Translations under genes and position numbers: made by a program
DNA from: Nesterenkonia sp. LB17
Lineage (GTDB): Bacteria > Actinomycetota > Actinomycetes > Actinomycetales > Micrococcaceae
NCBI RefSeq assembly: GCF_022565915.1
Contig: NZ_JAJOYX010000001.1
Span: forward strand, 248,001 to 312,000
Length of the DNA stretch: 64,000 bases
Reading direction: 5' to 3'
Shown here: piece by piece, positions 61,849 to 64,000 of the stretch
Layout: the number at the start of each line of letters is the position of its first letter
Numbering within the stretch: position 1 is the stretch's first letter
The notes under the pieces: generated by a model
The model's database searches: none
The model's input: the letters and a program-made list of their open reading frames with translations, nothing else
What the model was told of the DNA's origin: nothing

Positions 61849-62754
61849 GTGAGTACCGGGGAGAAGGCTGCGGCGAGCAGCGGCAGCTTCGACCCCAGCG
61901 GTGGATCCCAGGTGCTCGAGGGCGAGAACCTCGAGCTCCTGCCGGACCTGCCTGACGGTGCCTTCACGGTGATCTACCTGGACCCGCCCTTCAACACGGG
62001 GCGGGCCCAGCGGGCCACCAAGACCACCAACACCCGGCGCCCCGACGGCGAGGGCAACCGGGTGGGCTTCGCCGGGCGCAGCTATGACACGGTCCGCCGC
62101 GCGCTGGCCGAGTACGACGACTCCTTCACCGACTACTGGGAGTTCCTCGAGCCCCGGCTGCTCCACGCCTGGCGGCTGCTCGCCGATGAGGGCACGCTCT
62201 ACCTGCACCTGGACTACCGCGAGGTCCACTACGCGAAGGTCCTCTGCGATGCGATCTTCGGGCGGGAGTCCTTCCTCAACGAGATCATCTGGGCCTATGA
62301 CTACGGCGGGCGGACCAAGAAGCGCTGGCCCACCAAGCACGACACCATCTTGGTCTACGTGAAGAACCCCTCGGGCTACATCTTCAACGCCGAGGCCGTG
62401 GACCGCGAGCCCTATATGGCCCCCGGGCTGGTCACCGCGGAGAAGGTCGCGCTGGGCAAGCTGCCCACCGACGTCTGGTGGCACACCATCGTCTCGCCCA
62501 CCGGGAGGGAGAAGACCGGGTATCCCACGCAGAAGCCGGTCGGTCTCATCCGTCGGATGGTCCAGGCCTCCTCGAACCCGGGGGACTGGGTGCTCGACTT
62601 CTTCGCCGGCTCTGGAACCCTGGGTGCGGTGGCCGTGGAGACCGGGCGCCGCTTCATCTGCATCGACTCCTCCCCGCAGGCCCTGGATGTGATGGAGAAT
62701 CGTCTGGGTGAGCATGCGCAGGTCCACCGACAGGCATTGATGGAGGCGTCATGA
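61849..62754 (+). CDS. solitary DNA methyltransferase (beta-class N6-adenine or N4-cytosine type)
   Basis: 301 aa. The catalytic DPPF motif is at residues 45-48 (IYLDPPFNTG), and the SAM-binding DFFAGSGT motif is near residue 250. This order, with motif IV before motif I, is the beta class. No restriction endonuclease gene is adjacent, so it is probably an orphan or housekeeping methylase whose target sequence is unknown. The start is GTG 61849, 12 bases after the helicase stop. Its stop overlaps the transporter ATPase start by four bases. Confidence 0.88.
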   Translation: MSTGEKAAASSGSFDPSGGSQVLEGENLELLPDLPDGAFTVIYLDPPFNTGRAQRATKTTNTRRPDGEGNRVGFAGRSYDTVRRALAEYDDSFTDYWEFLEPRLLHAWRLLADEGTLYLHLDYREVHYAKVLCDAIFGRESFLNEIIWAYDYGGRTKKRWPTKHDTILVYVKNPSGYIFNAEAVDREPYMAPGLVTAEKVALGKLPTDVWWHTIVSPTGREKTGYPTQKPVGLIRRMVQASSNPGDWVLDFFAGSGTLGAVAVETGRRFICIDSSPQALDVMENRLGEHAQVHRQALMEAS

Positions 62755-63665
62755 TCGAATTTCGGCAGGTCACCAAGACCTACCCGGACGGGACCCCCGC
62801 GGTCCAGGACTTCAGCCTCATCGTGCCCTCGCACACCACCACCGTGCTGCTGGGCTCCTCCGGCTGCGGGAAGACCACGTTGCTGCGCATGGTCAACCGG
62901 ATGGTGGACCCCAGCTCCGGGGCCGTGCTCATCGACGATGAAGATGTGTCCGACGCCGAGCCGGTCGCCCTGCGTCGCCGCATCGGCTACGTGATGCAGC
63001 ATTCCGGGCTGCTGCCGCACCGCCGGGTCATCGACAACATCGCGACCGTGCCGCGGCTCAACGGCGCCTCCCGGGCCGATTCTCGGGCACGCGGCTACGA
63101 GCTGATGGAGATCGTCGGTCTCGACGCCTCCCTGGGGACCCGCTACCCCGGCCAGCTCTCAGGCGGCCAGCAGCAGCGCGTCGGGGTGGCCCGCGGACTC
63201 GCCGCCGACCCCAACATCCTGCTCATGGACGAGCCCTTCGGCGCCGTGGACCCGCTGGTGCGCGTCGAGCTGCAGCGCGAGCTCTCCCGGGTCCAGGCGG
63301 ACCTGAAGAAGACCATCATCTTCGTCACCCACGACATCGACGAGGCGCTGACGCTCGGCGACCAGATCGTGGTGCTCAAGGCCGGCGGCGAGGTCGCCGC
63401 CGCAGGCACCCCAGCGGAGCTGGTGCAGAACCAGCAGGACGATTTCGTCTCGCGCTTCCTGGGCCTGGACTCGGGCCGGCGATCGCTGACCGCCGCCACG
63501 GCCGACGACGGCGGCTGGCTCATCTCCGACGCCCAGGGCCGACCCCTGGGTGTGGTGGACTCCCAGCCGGATGGTGTTCAGCCCGGGGGCGGCCAGCCCG
63601 GCGGGGCCCAGTTCAACGGCGCCAAGCCCGACAGTGTCCGAGCCGATCCCGTCCAGCACCCATGA
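62751..63665 (+). CDS. osmoprotectant/quaternary-amine ABC transporter ATPase (OpuCA/ProV-like)
   Basis: 304 aa. Walker A is GSSGCGKTT (residues 35-43), the signature is LSGGQQQR and Walker B is ILLMDEPFGAVDP. The pairing with an OpuCB/ProW-type permease supports glycine betaine, choline or related solute uptake. The C-terminal tail is Gly/Gln-rich (repeated GGQPGG-type units) and lacks the usual CBS domains. It overlaps the methyltransferase gene by four bases and the permease gene by four bases. Confidence 0.9.
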   Translation: MIEFRQVTKTYPDGTPAVQDFSLIVPSHTTTVLLGSSGCGKTTLLRMVNRMVDPSSGAVLIDDEDVSDAEPVALRRRIGYVMQHSGLLPHRRVIDNIATVPRLNGASRADSRARGYELMEIVGLDASLGTRYPGQLSGGQQQRVGVARGLAADPNILLMDEPFGAVDPLVRVELQRELSRVQADLKKTIIFVTHDIDEALTLGDQIVVLKAGGEVAAAGTPAELVQNQQDDFVSRFLGLDSGRRSLTAATADDGGWLISDAQGRPLGVVDSQPDGVQPGGGQPGGAQFNGAKPDSVRADPVQHP

Positions 63666-64000
63666 CCTGGGTCCTGGACAACCTCCCCCGCATCGGGGAG
63701 CTCACGCTGGCGCATCTGGCGCTGAGCCTGCCCGCCGTGATCATCGCCTTCGTGCTCTCGATCCCACTGGCCTGGGGTGCGAACCGGGTGCGGGTGCTGC
63801 GCGAGCCGGTGCTCACCGGCACCGGACTGCTCTACGCGGTGCCCTCGCTGCCCTTGTTCATCCTGCTGCCCGCGCTGATCGGCACCTCGGTGCGTGACCC
63901 GCTCAACGTGGTCATCGCCCTGTCCATCTTCGGACTGGCCCTGATGGTGCGCTCCGCCGCGGAGGCGCTGGACGCGGTCACCGACGACGTGCGCACCTCC
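63662..64000 (+). CDS. osmoprotectant ABC transporter permease, N-terminal part (runs off right edge)
   Basis: About 113 residues of a ProW/OpuCB-like permease are present. Hydrophobic helices and the region IAFVLSIPLAWGANRV ... LLYAVPSLPLFILLPALIGTS match the BPD-transport family that pairs with OpuCA-type ATPases. The ATG at 63662 overlaps the ATPase stop by four bases. The rest of the transporter lies outside the window. Confidence 0.88.
   Translation, partial: MTWVLDNLPRIGELTLAHLALSLPAVIIAFVLSIPLAWGANRVRVLREPVLTGTGLLYAVPSLPLFILLPALIGTSVRDPLNVVIALSIFGLALMVRSAAEALDAVTDDVRTS

Noticed and set aside
1-64000. CRISPR array, prophage, insertion sequence or biosynthetic gene cluster
   Set aside because: No regularly spaced repeats, integrase, transposase, phage structural gene, or NRPS/PKS/terpene core enzyme was seen; the content is chromosomal housekeeping and catabolism.

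Overview
The window is a GC-rich stretch (roughly two thirds G+C) of an actinobacterial chromosome, packed with complete, tightly spaced genes. Several features point to the Actinomycetota, most likely Micrococcales of the Micrococcaceae type (Arthrobacter/Nesterenkonia-like): an SAM-IV riboswitch in front of metY-metX, DUF3107 and DUF3117 proteins, the order DivIVA protein / DUF3117 / O-methyltransferase / tatB / mrp, a single-chain GlyRS and the many GTG starts. The genus is inferred from gene content only. No insertion sequence, prophage, CRISPR array or rRNA operon was found. The one tRNA is tRNA-Ser(GCT).

Layout. 1-3495: an aldehyde dehydrogenase (cut by the left edge) and a GMC-type alcohol dehydrogenase, with a divergent AraC-family regulator. 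3513-11330: a phenylacetate catabolism cluster. It holds a paaABCDE plus PaaG-like operon and a paaI-paaK-paaR operon, each with a matching PaaR-type operator, and a small DUF3253 gene lies between them. 11449-17455: metabolic oxidoreductases, tRNA-Ser and an Ntn-type amide hydrolase. 17547-20370: SAM-IV riboswitch, metY and metX. 20417-25537: an SGNH hydrolase, an esterase, a three-gene glycosyltransferase operon and an S4 RNA-binding protein. 25600-37303: a housekeeping block with a DMT transporter, glyS, a GNAT protein, dusB, dgt, a YbaK deacylase, dnaG and ppc. 37348-44526: a prolyl oligopeptidase, a DrrAB-type ABC exporter, a DUF4870 protein, a sirtuin coupled to a divergent UppP-family protein, and a DivIVA-domain protein. 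44627-49898: DUF3117, an O-methyltransferase, an unrecognised membrane protein, tatB, mrp, and YflT-like and GlsB-like stress proteins. 50059-52583: aminopeptidase P and a PHP phosphoesterase. 52658-58974: a LacI-controlled sugar locus (glycogen-debranching-like glucosidase, LacI, binding protein, two permeases). 59053-64000: TetR, DUF3107, a DEAD-box helicase, a solitary beta-class DNA methyltransferase, and an OpuC/ProU-like compatible-solute ABC transporter that runs off the right edge.

How the genes work together. Phenylacetate is activated by PaaK and epoxidised by PaaABCDE. The ring-epoxide CoA is then isomerised by the PaaG-like enzyme, and PaaI rescues stalled CoA. PaaR probably senses the CoA ester. 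The lower-pathway genes paaZ, paaF, paaH and paaJ are not in the window. The adjacent GMC dehydrogenase and aldehyde dehydrogenase could feed alcohols or aldehydes into this route, or they could be a choline-to-betaine pair; the sequence does not decide. The sugar locus lacks its own ATPase and must share one encoded elsewhere.

Most worth following up are the UppP-family protein without its usual catalytic Glu, a perfect 18-bp palindrome in front of the unrecognised membrane protein, two differently placed PaaR operators, and short tandem repeats at 728-759, 15175-15210 and 20361-20420. No clearly novel multi-gene system was recognised.
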